Part shown: in pieces, positions 8,016-19,703 of the stretch
How the letters are laid out: each line of letters opens with the position of its first letter
How positions within the stretch are numbered: position 1 is the first letter of the stretch
Source of the DNA: G965215045 sp965215045
Lineage (GTDB): Bacteria; Pseudomonadota; Gammaproteobacteria; JABABF01
Assembly (NCBI GenBank): GCA_965215045.1
Contig: OZ244031.1
Span: 124,001-188,000 of the forward strand
Reading direction: 5' to 3'
Length of the DNA: 64,000 nucleotides
The notes under the pieces: generated by a model
The model's input: the letters and a program-made list of their open reading frames with translations, nothing else
Told to the model about the DNA's origin: nothing
The model's database searches: none
Translations under genes and position numbers: made by a program

Positions 8016-9383
8016 TTACAGGTTCTTATTGAGATACTCCATTGCATAATGATATCTCTTTGCAATTTTAGTGGCCGGACGTTGTAATTTATTAGAGATC
8101 TTATCATTCTTAAATCCAATAGATTGTAGTAGACATACTTGTATAAGCATTTCCAAGGCATCGTATAGAGCAACTGTTTCTTCGGCTTTTTCCTGCTCGT
8201 CTTTGAATAATATTTCATTTGGCCGTTCATTATGATGTGTATAAAAATTTCTTATCTTGACAACTCTCTGTACAAATTTTTCTTTTATATCCTCGTCTTT
8301 AAAATTCTTGAGGGGTTCTTTTAAAATACCAGGTGGTTCAACATTATCTGAAAATTTATTAACTATATCTCTGATTTTACACTTTGCTAATTTTCCGGAT
8401 TTTAATTGGCTTCTAGCGTAAACCTCCAATGCTTGAAACCGTAGGAGAAATTGTAATTCAATAAATAATCTTTCTTGTTTAGAGATGCGGTAAAGATGAA
8501 ATATAATTTCATTCTCCTCATAAAAATCTATCCAAGTCTTTATGAACTGACCAAAATGTTCCTCTACTTCGGGGAAATTAAATAAAATACGCCCTCCTTT
8601 AATCTCTTCATTTCTTTCAAAAGAGGGAATATGTGAATCATAAACATCCATCACCACGGGTTCTTTCTTTTCTTCCCCATCAGCATATGTTATTTCTATT
8701 ATTTCTTTTGAAGTTGCTGTTATATTTTTTACATGAACAACTGTATCTATAATGATATTAAGAAAAGAAGTTATACGAAGAAACAATTTAAAAAAATCTG
8801 AATACGGTCGGGGCGTCGTCGAAGATATCTCAATATATTCCTTCTGAATTATCCCACCTTTAGTTACAGGAATACTGCGAAAAAATAAATCATACCGAAT
8901 AATAATATTTACTGTGAACCCATTTTCTAATTTATATGGAATCTTCTTTTGCGTCGGAGATGTAACGGACATGGAATCATTCCAAGAATAATTAATACCT
9001 CTGATCGATAACCATTGAGAGAGGCCTTCTATAGAAAAACGGAATGTATTAATTTTTATTTCCTCCTCTTCATGTTGAACTCCAATAAAAACTCTATTAG
9101 CCTTAACCAATGATTTCTCAGGTTTGCCCATTATTTTATCCTTATATCTACAGCCATCCAGAGTGACCTGTTTACCATCTCGCAATTCCCCATGAATTCT
9201 TCCTAAATCCCATGCATCGCCCCTAGTCTCCAAAGCAAGAGGCCGTATCAAACCATCAGTTTCAAGTTGTATCCCATGTCCTTCTATTACTGTAAGAGTC
9301 CCGCGCTGCTTATAATTTTGAATGCTCGCTAACCAGAACTCTCCTGCCTCTTCATATTCTGGTTTTGCGTTCATGGCCTTCAC
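8016..9383 (-). CDS. ApeA-like HEPN-domain antiphage protein
   Basis: 455-residue AT-rich gene. The first ~60 residues (EEAGEFWLASIQNYKQRGTL, then a GIQLETDG strand) match the layout of the ApeA N-terminal domain. The C-terminal half is helical with RFQALEVYAR and a KIRNFYTHHNE segment, the RxxxxH active site of HEPN ribonucleases (known for ApeA-type abortive-infection proteins). The GTG start at 9383 overlaps the stop of the upstream Type ISP gene (GTGA), so the two are co-transcribed and translationally coupled; an ATG nine bases later is an alternative. The inferred role is an RNase that halts infected cells, perhaps backing up the restriction enzyme. The trigger is unknown. Confidence 0.68.
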   Translation of the reverse strand: MKAMNAKPEYEEAGEFWLASIQNYKQRGTLTVIEGHGIQLETDGLIRPLALETRGDAWDLGRIHGELRDGKQVTLDGCRYKDKIMGKPEKSLVKANRVFIGVQHEEEEIKINTFRFSIEGLSQWLSIRGINYSWNDSMSVTSPTQKKIPYKLENGFTVNIIIRYDLFFRSIPVTKGGIIQKEYIEISSTTPRPYSDFFKLFLRITSFLNIIIDTVVHVKNITATSKEIIEITYADGEEKKEPVVMDVYDSHIPSFERNEEIKGGRILFNFPEVEEHFGQFIKTWIDFYEENEIIFHLYRISKQERLFIELQFLLRFQALEVYARSQLKSGKLAKCKIRDIVNKFSDNVEPPGILKEPLKNFKDEDIKEKFVQRVVKIRNFYTHHNERPNEILFKDEQEKAEETVALYDALEMLIQVCLLQSIGFKNDKISNKLQRPATKIAKRYHYAMEYLNKNL

Positions 9384-12300
9384 TCGGAATGTAGTTTGGG
9401 GAGGGTTTGGATGATCTGCATGGTGTCGACACTCAGGCGCACCACCTTACCCAGCAGATTAACAATATAGCGCGGGTCGTCTGACCACTGGTTGGGGTCG
9501 TTACGGATGCCGCTGTCCTTGTGCATGCCGAGCTGGTAATAATCCATCACCCATTCCACGGGGTTCTTCTCGTGAATGACGTATTCGTAGGCATTTAGTG
9601 GAATGCCCTCCAAGGTGATCTGCTCATTGTAGCGAATAGTGGATTTGTCCTGCTTGCGGGCCGTGCCACCAAATCGCATCTTGCGCACCCGGTAGTGCTC
9701 TGATGGGTCGCTGCCGGCATTTTGTTCCCGGACACCCAGCGGGTACGGCTCCAGTTGCTCGTAGCCGGTATGCAGTTCGGCCAGCTGCCGCCCGGCGTCG
9801 CTGAAGGTGTGAAAGTCTGCGGCGGTTTTGGCGTAGGGAATACGGGGCAGCATCTTTTTGAGGTCGGCGGCAAAACGCCGCTTGTATTCGGGGCTGTGCA
9901 ACAGGCCGTAGACATAGTGAAAAATCGCATCGCCATCGATCTCCTGGTCGCCGTAGTGTTCCCGAAACCGGGACACAGTCTCGGCGGGAATATTATCTAC
10001 CTGCTGCCATTGCCTGCCCCCACCGTACAGTTCCCCCTCCACGGGTTCATACCGATAACGTGGAAAACATTGGTTGGCATCGAGAAAATAAAGATCTGGG
10101 ACTGTATCTACCATCAGGGCGGAAAACTCTTTTCTGGCACCAACGCCTGAAACACAGAGCGCCCGGTTAGGCATATCGGGTTTTGGAAATATACGCGGCT
10201 GATGATAGCGACTGTTATTCCATTGTTTATCAAAATATAGCCACTGTTTGCAGAATGGCCTGTAGATGGCTTGGCGCAGCCGCTCCGGCATAAATTCACT
10301 GGCTTTATTTCTAGTGAGGTCCTGCAGGTTTGGAATATTCCAATGGATACGTTTCGAATCGTAGTTGACAAAATCTCTGGCCTCAGGTTTCTTTCTGGTA
10401 TTTTCCCGTGCACTGGCCTGCTGATAACGTTGCACCTCACTATTGTAGAAATCGATACATCTCTGCATATTGGCAGTGACTTCCTCACTGGAAAAATTGT
10501 AGACCCAGGCATCCCGGCTTGTTACAACCCCGCAACTGAACAGCGTAAAAATACTCGCAACCATCTCTTTCTTGCGTTTATTTGCCTTGTCTCCTAGTGG
10601 CAGCCAATGCATAAATTGCGGATCGCGCTGGTTGATCCAGTCATGCTCGGCATTCGGTGTAATAACGGTCCAAGGAATAGTCTGCGTACTGCCGAATTCA
10701 CGAATCATTTCCAGCTTCTGTTCACGCTTCAGATAATCACCGATATCGTGATAATGGATTTTGCATGTACCCTGCGTCTGCGGGTTCTTAATCAAAAACA
10801 AGACAGCAATGCTGGCACGACTGCCAGAACCAAATATCTTGCCACCTTCCCTGCGGGAAATTTCCCCGGATGTGCGTTGATTTCCCCGCAGGTTGAAACA
10901 ATAAATACTGCTGAATTCATCTTGCAGGCACTTGCGAAATCCATCCATCGCCCTGCCGTCGAGCCAGCCGCCATTGCTGACGTAGGCGACGATGCCTTCC
11001 TCACCAATGCGGTCGCTGGCCCAGCGGAAAGCGCGAATATAAGAATCATACAAGTTTCTCTTATTGGTAGAACTGCAGTAATGCGCATAACTTTCCTTGA
11101 TACTTTCATCCAGCTTGGGATATTTCAGATTCCAGTTCGCATCATTCTGACTTCTCTGCCCGACTGAATACGGCGGATTGCCCAGCACCACGCGGATCGG
11201 TGTCTTCTGCTGCCTCTGCACCCGCTTGGAATTGACCGGAAAAATCCTGTCCAGCATATCGCCGTCCCGCTCATTGATCTGGAAGGTGTCGGTCAGCACA
11301 ATCCCGGCAAAAGGTTCGTAGGCTATATCCTGCTGCTGTATTGCCACCTTGCCCTTTTTCTTTTGCACCATCCGGCGTTTCCGGTCGTGGTAGGCCTCCT
11401 CTATATTGATGGCGGCGATGTAATAGGCCAGCAGCACGATCTCATTGGCGTGCAGCTCTTCGCCGAACTTGCGCTCCAGGTCCTTGTTGTCAATCAATGG
11501 GGACTGCAGCAGTCGGCTGATGAAGGTGCCGGTGCCGGTGAACGGGTCCAGTACATGCACGCCTGCGGCACCGATGCCCTTGCCGAACTCCTTCTGCAGC
11601 AACCAGTCGACGCTATGCAGTATGAAATCCACCACCTCAACGGGCGTATAGACAATGCCCAACCTCTCCGCCATCTTGGGAAAGGCGGTCTGGAAAAACT
11701 TCTCGTAGAGTTCGATCACCACCTTCTGGCGTCCCTCGGCATTGTCAATGCCCAAGGCCCGCTGGCGCACACCTTCATAAAACTCTTTTAGTGGACGGGT
11801 CTCGACCTCCAGGTTCTGCTCATACAGCAGCTCCAGCATGGTCTGCATGGTCTTGGAGACCGGGTTCTTGGCAGCGAAGTCATAGTTCTCAAACAGAGCT
11901 TCAAACACCGGCCGGGTGATCAGGTGCTGGGAGAGCATCTCGATCGCATCCTCCTCGCTGACCTCGGGATTGAGGTTCTGTTGCAACTCGGTGAGAAACT
12001 CATCAAACAACTCCCGGTAGTCTGCTTCGCTGCTCTGCACCAGGGTCTTGATGCGCGTGCTGTTGCGCTGGGCGATGTCCGTCACGTCCTTGGCCCAGTT
12101 TTCCCAGTAGCGGCGGGTGCCGCACTTGATTACCATGCGGGCGTAGATCGCACCCCGCCACTGCTCTACATCAAAATTGAGCAAGCCCTGCTGCAACTTC
12201 TCCTGCTGGGTCTGGGCGGTGTAAGCACCTTCCTCTTCCTCTACGCCGACCACATCGATGACGATTTTTTCACTGCGCTTCTTGTTCAGTTCAATGCGAT

Positions 12301-14310
12301 TAATCTCCGCATTGAACTGGTCATCGTGGGCGCGTAGTGCCTGCAACACCTGCCAGACTACGGCGTAACGGTTGTCATCCCTGCCCAGCACCTGCTCCGG
12401 CGATTCGTCCGCCGGCACCGCCACCGGCAGAATGATGTAGCCGTACTTCTTCCCGGGGGCCTTGCGCATCACCCGACCCACCGATTGCACGATATCGATG
12501 ATGGAACGGCGCGGGTTCATGAACAGCACCGCATCCAGGGCCGGGACATCCACTCCCTCCGACAGGCAGCGCACATTGCTTAAGACCCGGCAGGCGTTCA
12601 CTCCCGGGTCCTGACGCAACCACTCCAGACGCTGATTGCGCTCCACCGCCCCGTAGGTACCGTCCACATGCTTGACCTCACAACGCAGGCTTTGTTCTTC
12701 CGGGTATTTCTTCTGGTACTCATCGATGATGGCGGTGAAGTGCTCTTGGACGCGCTCCGAGGCCTTGATGGTCTGGGAGAATGCCACCGCCCGCTGCATC
12801 GGCTCGGGGTCCAGGACGCCGCCCTCCCGAGCATTGCTGATCCTTTTCGCCAGGCCGTTCCAGCAGCCGATAATCCGGGTGCTCTCGTCTAGGTTGATCT
12901 CCCCGTTTTCGGCAAGCAGCTTCTGCATGGCATCGCTGACATGCTGTTCATCGACGCCCAGGATCAGCACCTTGTAATCGCTCAGCAGGTTTTTTTGTAC
13001 CGCGGCGGAAAAATCCAGTCGATGAAATTCCGGGCCGTAGGTCTCCTCATCGTCCATGGAATACACCTCCGCTTCCAGCTCCTTGCCTTTGCGCTTGGCT
13101 GACTCCGCGTAGATGCGCGGCGTGGCAGTCATGTACAGGCACTTGTCCGCCCGCAGCCGCTGTTGATCATGCACCTGCAGAAAATAGGACTTCTCCCTGT
13201 CCTTCTGCTCCACCCCGGTGGTGCGATGCGCCTCATCGCAGATCACCAGGGCAAAATCCGGTGCGCCTTTCTCCTGTGCCCGGGAGACCACCTCGATGGA
13301 ATGGTAGGTGGCAAAGACTACATTGACAAGCGGTTTAGCCCTTGTATTCCGGCGTGTGTGTCGTGATGGGAGAGGGGGGGGGGGGGGGGGGGGGTGATGC
13401 TTGTGGCGGCCAACTGTGCGGCCAGCCGGTCGCTGTCCGTGGTCGCAGGAATGGCTAATTCGTGCACCGAAATATCCTCGCTCTCCCGCCCTACTTTCGT
13501 GTCTGAACAGACCGCGAAAAAACGCGCCTCCGGGGAGAACTGCGCACTCCACTCCTGCAGGGTCTGGGAGATCAACGCCAGTGACGGGGCCAGGAACAAC
13601 ACGTTACCACCCCTGCCGCTCAATATACGTTCAGCGACTTTGACCGAGAGCAAGGTCTTACCCGTGCCACAGGCCATGATCAGCTTGCCCCGGTCGTGTT
13701 TTTTGAAGCCGGTCAATACATCCTCCAGTGCACTCTTCTGATGCCGGCGCAGCGTCTTGCGATCCTGTTTTTGCAAGCGCTTCCACAGACCGCTGTAGGA
13801 GCGGGTACGCAGAAGTTCCTCCAACTTGGCACCCTCAGGCAGTGCGGCAGCCAAGTCGCTAAATCCCAGGTGGATTGCGGGAATGCGCTGCTTCTTCAGG
13901 GAATTCTCAGCATTGGATGACAGGCGCGCAGCCGTGCTCACCAGGATCATCTCGCTGAAAGTGATCTGTTCATCCGGCCCCCAACCCTCGTTGGCAGCCG
14001 ACAGGAAAGAGGCGATCTCCTTTTTCTGCAGCGCATGCTCTTCCTGGAAGAACTTGCACTGGATAGCACAATAACGGCCGTCCCGGGTCTCGGCCACCAG
14101 GTCAATGCCAGTGTCCTGTGCGGAAATGCCATGACGCCGGGCCCACTCCCCCCAGCGATAAACCCGGCCGTACTGCTGATGATAGACCGGGGCTACCGAA
14201 AGACAGGCCCGCACCAGCCTCTCAAACTTGCTCCCTTGATCCACGGTATCGAGAGACTCCTGTCGCAGAACCTCCAGGAATTCGTTCACCCGCTCGGCAG
14301 GTATGCCCAT
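9380..14310 (-). CDS. Type ISP single-chain restriction-modification enzyme, copy 1, frameshifted at a poly-G/C tract (phase-variable, OFF as read)
   Basis: ATP-dependent enzyme carrying nuclease, translocase, methyltransferase and target recognition in one chain. The N-terminal part (14310 to ~13395) has an Mrr-like nuclease (DTGIDLVAETRDGRYCAIQCK, the D...QxK motif) and Walker A MACGTGKTLL. After the tract come DEAH (VICDEAHRTTG), YMTATPRIY, a helicase C-half (RVLSNVRCLSEGVD, QSVGRVMR), SAM motif DPFTGTGTF, NPPY (VVLGNPPYSVG) and a C-terminal recognition region. The 21-C tract (coding strand) puts the two parts out of frame: the upstream part stops at 13318. One extra base or two fewer restores a 1643-residue protein. 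The start at ATG 14310 has GGGAGGTG just upstream. Followed by the coupled ApeA-like gene. Confidence 0.85.
13374..13394. repeat. G21 homopolymer inside Type ISP copy 1
   Basis: Twenty-one consecutive G on the plus strand (C, hence Pro codons, in the gene), between helicase motifs I and II. The upstream frame reads six Pro then LSHHDTH and stops; the downstream frame needs seven Pro then LPSRHTRRNTR. Tract lengths of 22 or 19 would join them. Such tracts slip readily during replication. Confidence 0.85.
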
Positions 14311-14446
14311 GTATGCACCTCCCCTCACGATGCAGGGCGGTTCAGCAAGCCCGCCAATCAGCCTTCCTTCAGAAACCCCGACACCCCGGCCTCAAAGGCC
14401 ACTCCCCCCGGTGCGCAATCCCTACCGCTCTGATAAAGTATAGCCT
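14311..14446 (-). promoter_or_regulatory. promoter and 5' leader of Type ISP copy 1 (repeat family member 1)
   Basis: The minus strand carries TATACT (14437-14442) with TTTAGA 18 bases upstream, then a GC-rich leader containing a GGCCTTTGAGGCC palindrome, GAAGGAAGGCTGATTGGCGGG and an imperfect hairpin (GGCGG...CCGCC), ending in GGGAGGTG before the ATG. Nearly the same block precedes Type ISP copy 2 and, in a more decayed form, the first pentapeptide gene. Nothing else is seen in 14447-14578. Confidence 0.55.
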
Positions 14447-14578
14447 CATACGTCTCCGGCTCTAAACCGGCTTGCAGGTGTCGATACCATTCTCCCGGGT
14501 GAAGCCGCCTGCCCCACGGGAAAACTGCCCGCTCTGACCCTGTTCAGGCATCAAGGGTCTTACGATCTCCCCAGAAAT

Positions 14579-17500
14579 TCAAGACAGTTTGGGGAGGGTT
14601 TGGATGATTTGCAGGGTGTCCACACTCAGGCGCACCACCTTGCCCAGCAGGTCAACGATATAGCGCGGGTCGTCTGACCACTGGTTGGGGTCGTTGCGGA
14701 TGCCGCTGTCCTTGTGAATCCTGAGCTGGTAGCGGTCCATTACCCATTCCACGGCACTCTTTCCGTTGACGATGTAATCGTAGGCTTCCAGGGGAATGTC
14801 CTCCAGAGTGATGTGGTCATTGTAGAGAATGGTGGATTTGTCCGACTTGCGGGCGGCACCACCAAATCGCATCTTGCGCACCCGGTAGTGCTCTGACGGG
14901 TCAGCACCGGAATTTTGTACCCTGACATCCAGCGGGTACGGCTCCAGTTGTTCGTAGCCGGTATGCAGTGCGGCCAGCTGCCGCCCGGCGTCGCTGAAGG
15001 CACTGAAGTCTGCAGCGGTTTTGGCGTAGGGAATACGGGGCAGCATCTTTTTCAGGTCGGCGGCAAAACGCCGCTTGTATTCGGGGCTGTGCAACAAGCC
15101 GTAGACATAGTGGAATATCGCGTCGCTGTCAATCTTCTGGTCCTTGTAGTGTTCCCGGAACCGGGAGACAGTCTCGGCGGGGATATTATCCACCGGCTGC
15201 CATTGCCTGCCCCCATCGTACAGTTCCCCCTCTACGGGTTCATAGCGATAGCGCGGAAAACATTGACTTTTTGTGACAATCTCCAAATCCGGTAAAGTAT
15301 CCACCATCAGGGCGGAAAACTCTTTGTGGGCACCAACGCCTGAAACACAGATCGCCCGGTTGGCAGTATCGGGTGTCTGAAACATACGCGGCTGATGATA
15401 GCGGCTGTTATTCCATTGTTCATCAAAATACAGCCACTGTTTGCAGAATGGTCTGTAGATAGCATGACGCAGTTGTTCGAGCCTGAATTTACTGGTTTTA
15501 TTTTTAACCAGTTCGTCCAGATTTGAAAGATCCCAGTGAATTCGGGTCGAGTCGTAGTTGACAAACTTTTTGGCTACAAGTTTCTCACCGCTATTTTCCA
15601 GCACACAAGCCTGCTGATAACGTTGTACTTCACTATTGTAGAAATCGATGCACCGCTGCATATTGGCAGCGGTCTCATCCTTGGAGAAATTGTAGACCCA
15701 GGCATCCCGGTTGGTTTTAACCCCACTGCTGAACAGTGTGAAAACAGTTGTGACTGTCGTTTTCTTGCGCTTATTCGCCTTGTCTCCAAGAAGCAGCCAA
15801 TGCATAAATTCCGGGTCACGCTGATTAATCCAATCATATTCAGTATTCGGAGTAATATTACTCAACTGAATATTTTCTAAACTTTTAAATTTTTGAATGA
15901 TCGCTAATTTTTCTTTGCGAGTCAGGGAATCACCAATATCATAATAGTAAATTTCACAATCACCCTGTTTTTCAATATTTTTAGCCAAAAACAGAATAGT
16001 AGTAGCCGTCATGCTGCTGGAGCCAAATATGTTCTGCCCTTCCTTCTTTATGCGGCTGCTAAAATCAGCCCGTATATTTCCGCGTAAGTTAAAACAATAA
16101 ATACTGCTGAATTCATCCTGCAGACATTTGCGAAACCCGTCCATCGCATTGCCGTCGAGCCAGCCGCCATTGCTGACGTAGGCAACGATGCCCGCCTCGC
16201 CGATGCGGTCACTGGACCAGCGGAAAGCGCGAATATAGGAATCGTACAGACTGGTCTTCAGAGTGGCACTGGAGTAATGCGCATAACTTTCCTTGATACT
16301 CTCATCCAGCCCGGGATACTTTAGATTCCAGTTCGCGTCATTCTGACTTTTCTGCCCGGCTGAATACGGCGGATTGCCCAGCACCACGCGGATCGGTGTG
16401 TTCTTCTGCCTCTGCACCCGTTTTGAATTGACCGGAAAGATCTCATCCAGAATATCGCCGTCCCGCTCATTGATCTGGAAGGTGTCGGTCAGAACAATCC
16501 CTTCAAAGGGTTCGTAGTCGATATCCTGTGCCTGCCGCTGTAGAGACCCCTTCCCCTTTTCCCTCTGCATCATCCTGCGCTTCCGGTCGTGGTAGGCCTC
16601 TTCTATATTGATGGCGGCGATGTAATAGGCCAGCAGTATGATCTCGTTGGCATGCAGCTCCTTGCCGAACTTGCGTTCCAGGTCCTCATCTGCAATCAGG
16701 GAGGACTGCAGCAGCCGGCTGATGAAGGTGCCGGTGCCGGTGAACGGGTCCAGCACGTGCACATCCTGGGCACCGATGCCCTTGCCGAACTCCCGACGCA
16801 GCAACCAGTCGGCACTGTGCAGTATAAAATCCGCCACCTCTACCGGTGTGTAGACAATGCCCAGTCTTTCCGCCATCTTGGGAGAAGCGGTTTTGAAGAA
16901 ATTCTCATAGAGTTCGATCACCACCTTCTGCCGGCCCTCGGCATTGTCGATGCCCATGGCCCGCTGGCGCACACTTTTATAGAACTCTTTCAGGGGACGG
17001 GTCTCGGCCTCCAGTCCCTGCTCATACAGACGCTCCAGCATGGTCTGCATAGTCTTGGAGACCGGGTTTTGGGCCGCAAAATCATAGTTCTCAAACAGGG
17101 CCTCAAACACTGGCCGGGTAATCAGGTGCTGGGAGAGCATTTCGATCGCATCCTCCTCACTGACCTCGGGATTGAGGTTCTCTCGCAATCCGGCGAGAAA
17201 CCCCTCGAACAATTCCCGATATGCCGCCTCGCTACCCTGCACCAGGGTTTGGATGCGCGTGCTGCTGCGCCGGGCGATATCCGCCACATCCTCAGTCCAC
17301 TTCTCCCAATAGCGGCGGGTGCCGCACTTGAGCACCATGCGGGCGTAGATCGCACCCCGCCACTGCTCCACATCAAAATTGAGCAACCCCTGCTGTAGCC
17401 TTTCCTGCTGTGTTTGCGGATCGTAACGGGCTTCCTCATCCTCTACGCCGACCACATCGATGACGATTTTTTCACTGCGCTTCTTGTTCAGTTCAATGCG

Positions 17501-19533
17501 ATTGATCTCCGCATTGAACTGGTCATCGTGAGCGCGCAGTGCCTGCAGTACCTGCCAGACTACGGCGTAGCGGTTGTCATCCCTGCCCAGCACCTGCTCC
17601 GGTGATTCGTCCGCCGGCACCGCCACCGGCAGAATGATATAGCCGTATTTCTTTCCCTTCGCCTTGCGCATCACCCTGCCCACCGACTGCACGATGTCGA
17701 TGATCGAACGGCGCGGGTTCATGAACAGCACCGCATCCAGGGCCGGGACATCCACCCCCTCCGACAGACAGCGCACATTGCTTAAGACCCGGCATGCGTT
17801 TGCCCCCGGCTCCTGACGCAACCATTCCAGACGCTGATTGCGCTCCACCGCCCCATAAGTTCCGTCTACATGCTGGACCTCACAGCGCAGACTTTGTTCT
17901 TCCGGGTATTTTTTCTGGTATTCATTGACGATCTCGGTGAAGTATTCTTGAACGCGCTCTGAGGCCTTTATGGTCTGGGAGAAGGCCACCGCCCGTTGCA
18001 TGGGTTCCGAGTCCAGGACGCCGCCTTCCCGGGCATTGCTGATCCGTTTCGCCAGGCCGTTCCAGCAGCCGATAATCCTGGTGCTCTCGTCTAAGTTAAT
18101 TTCCCCGTTTTCGGCGAGGAACTTCTGCACGGCATCGCTGACATGTTTTTCATCAACACCCAGAATCAGAACCTTGTAATCGCTCAGCAGGTTTTTTTGT
18201 ACCGCGGCAGAAAAATCCAACCGATGAAATTCCGGGCCGTATGTCGCCTCATCGTCCATGGAATACACCTCCGCCTCCTTCTCCTTGCCGCGCCGCTTGG
18301 CCGACTCGGCGTAGATGCGAGGCGTGGCAGTCATGTACAGCCGCTTGTCCGCCCGCAGCTGTTGTTGATCATGCACCTGGAGAAAATAAGACTTCTCCCT
18401 GTCTTTCTGTTCCACCCCGGTGGTGCGATGCGCCTCATCGCAGATCACCAGGGCAAAATCCGGCGCGCCTTTTTCCTGCGCCCGGGAGACCACCTCGATC
18501 GAATGGTAGGTGGCAAAGACTACGTTGAGAGGCGGTTTATCCCTTGTATTCCGGCGTGTATGCTCAATTTTTTGAGGGGGGGGGGGGGGGGGGGGTGATG
18601 CTTTGCGGCGCGGTGTAGAGCACTTGCGGGGGCCAACTGTGCGGCCAGCCGATCGCTGTCCGTGGTCGCTGGAATGGCCAGTTCGTGCACCGAAATATCC
18701 TCGCTCTCCCGCCCTACTTTCGTGTCCGAACACACCGCAAAAAAACGTGCCTCCGGGGAGAACTGCGCACTCCACTCCCGCAGTGTCTGGGAGATCAATG
18801 CCAGCGATGGGGCCAAGAACAGAACGTTTCCGCCCTGGCCCCGCAGTATCCGTTCTGCGATCTTGACTGAGAGCAAGGTCTTGCCCGTGCCGCAGGCCAT
18901 GATCAGCTTGCCCCGGTCGTGTTCCTTGAAGCCGGCCAATACATCTTCCAGTGCCTTCTCCTGATGCCGGCGCAGCTTCTTGCGATCCTGCTTCTGCAGC
19001 CGCTTCCACAGACCACTGTAGGAGCGGGTACGCAGCAGTTCCTCCAGTTCAGCACCCTCGGGCAGTGCGGCAGCCAGGTCGCTAAATCCCAGGTGGATCG
19101 CAGGAATGCGTTGCTTTTTGAGGGAGTTCTCAGCATTGGATGACAACCGTGCAGCCGTGCTCACCAGGATCATCTCGCTGAAAGTGATCTGTTCATCCAG
19201 CCCCCAACTCTCGTTGGCAGCCGACAGGAAGGAGGCGATCTCGCCTTTCTGCAGCGCATGGTCTTTCTGGAAGAACTTGCACTGGATAGCGCAATAACGG
19301 CCGTCCCGGGTCTCGGCCACCAGGTCAATGCCGGTGTCCTGCCCGGAAATCCCATGACGCCGGGCCCACTCATTCCAATGCCAGACCTGGCCATACTGCT
19401 GATGATAGACCGGGGCCACCGAGAGACAGGCCCGCACCAGCCTCTCAAACTTGCTCCCCTGGTCCACGGTATCGAGGGACTCCTGTCGCAGAACATCCAG
19501 GAACTCGTTCACCCGGTCGGCAGGTATGCCCAT
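14579..19533 (-). CDS. Type ISP single-chain restriction-modification enzyme, copy 2, frameshifted at a poly-G/C tract (phase-variable, OFF as read)
   Basis: Paralogue of the neighbouring Type ISP gene with the same domain order: Mrr-like nuclease (DTGIDLVAETRDG, AIQCKFFQ), Walker A MACGTGKTLLS, then after the tract DEAH, YMTATPRIY, DPFTGTGTF and LGNPPYSAG. Most of the protein is very similar to copy 1. The stretch after the NLRGN motif (IRADFSSRIKKEG against QRTSGEISRREGG) and the following ~250 residues differ more, as expected if the two recognise different DNA sites. The 20-C tract breaks the frame; the upstream part stops at 18520. One extra base or two fewer would give 1651 residues. 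The ATG at 19533 has GGGGGAGGTG upstream. Confidence 0.85.
18576..18595. repeat. G20 homopolymer inside Type ISP copy 2
   Basis: Twenty consecutive G at the same point of the protein as in copy 1, between helicase motifs I and II. The flanking codons differ (KHH before, QKIEH after) while HTRRNTR further downstream is shared. Lengths 21 or 18 would restore the frame. Confidence 0.85.
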
Positions 19534-19668
19534 GACATGCACCTCCCCCTTCGCGGTGCAGGGCGGGTCCGCAAACCCGCCAATCAGCCTTCCTTCAGAA
19601 ATCCCGACACCTTGGCCTCAAAGGGCACTCCCCCCGGTGCGAATCCCTGCCGCTCCGGCGAAGTATAG
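19534..19668 (-). promoter_or_regulatory. promoter and 5' leader of Type ISP copy 2 (repeat family member 2)
   Basis: Same block as before copy 1: TATACT at 19662-19667 (minus strand), the CAAAGGGCACTCCCCC-type segment, and a perfect 7-bp hairpin GGCGGGT/ACCCGCC (19562-19581) just before the ribosome site. The stem is kept while its bases differ from copy 1, suggesting that structure matters. Confidence 0.55.
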
Positions 19669-19703
19669 CCTCAAATGCCTCCTTTCCCGCACCCCTGGGA
19701 CAC

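Noticed and set aside
9380..19533. Treating each broken Type ISP gene as two separate genes
   Set aside because: The break falls exactly at a G20/G21 tract, helicase motifs I and II lie on opposite sides, and one base restores a full-length protein. A switchable or mis-sequenced single gene explains this better.
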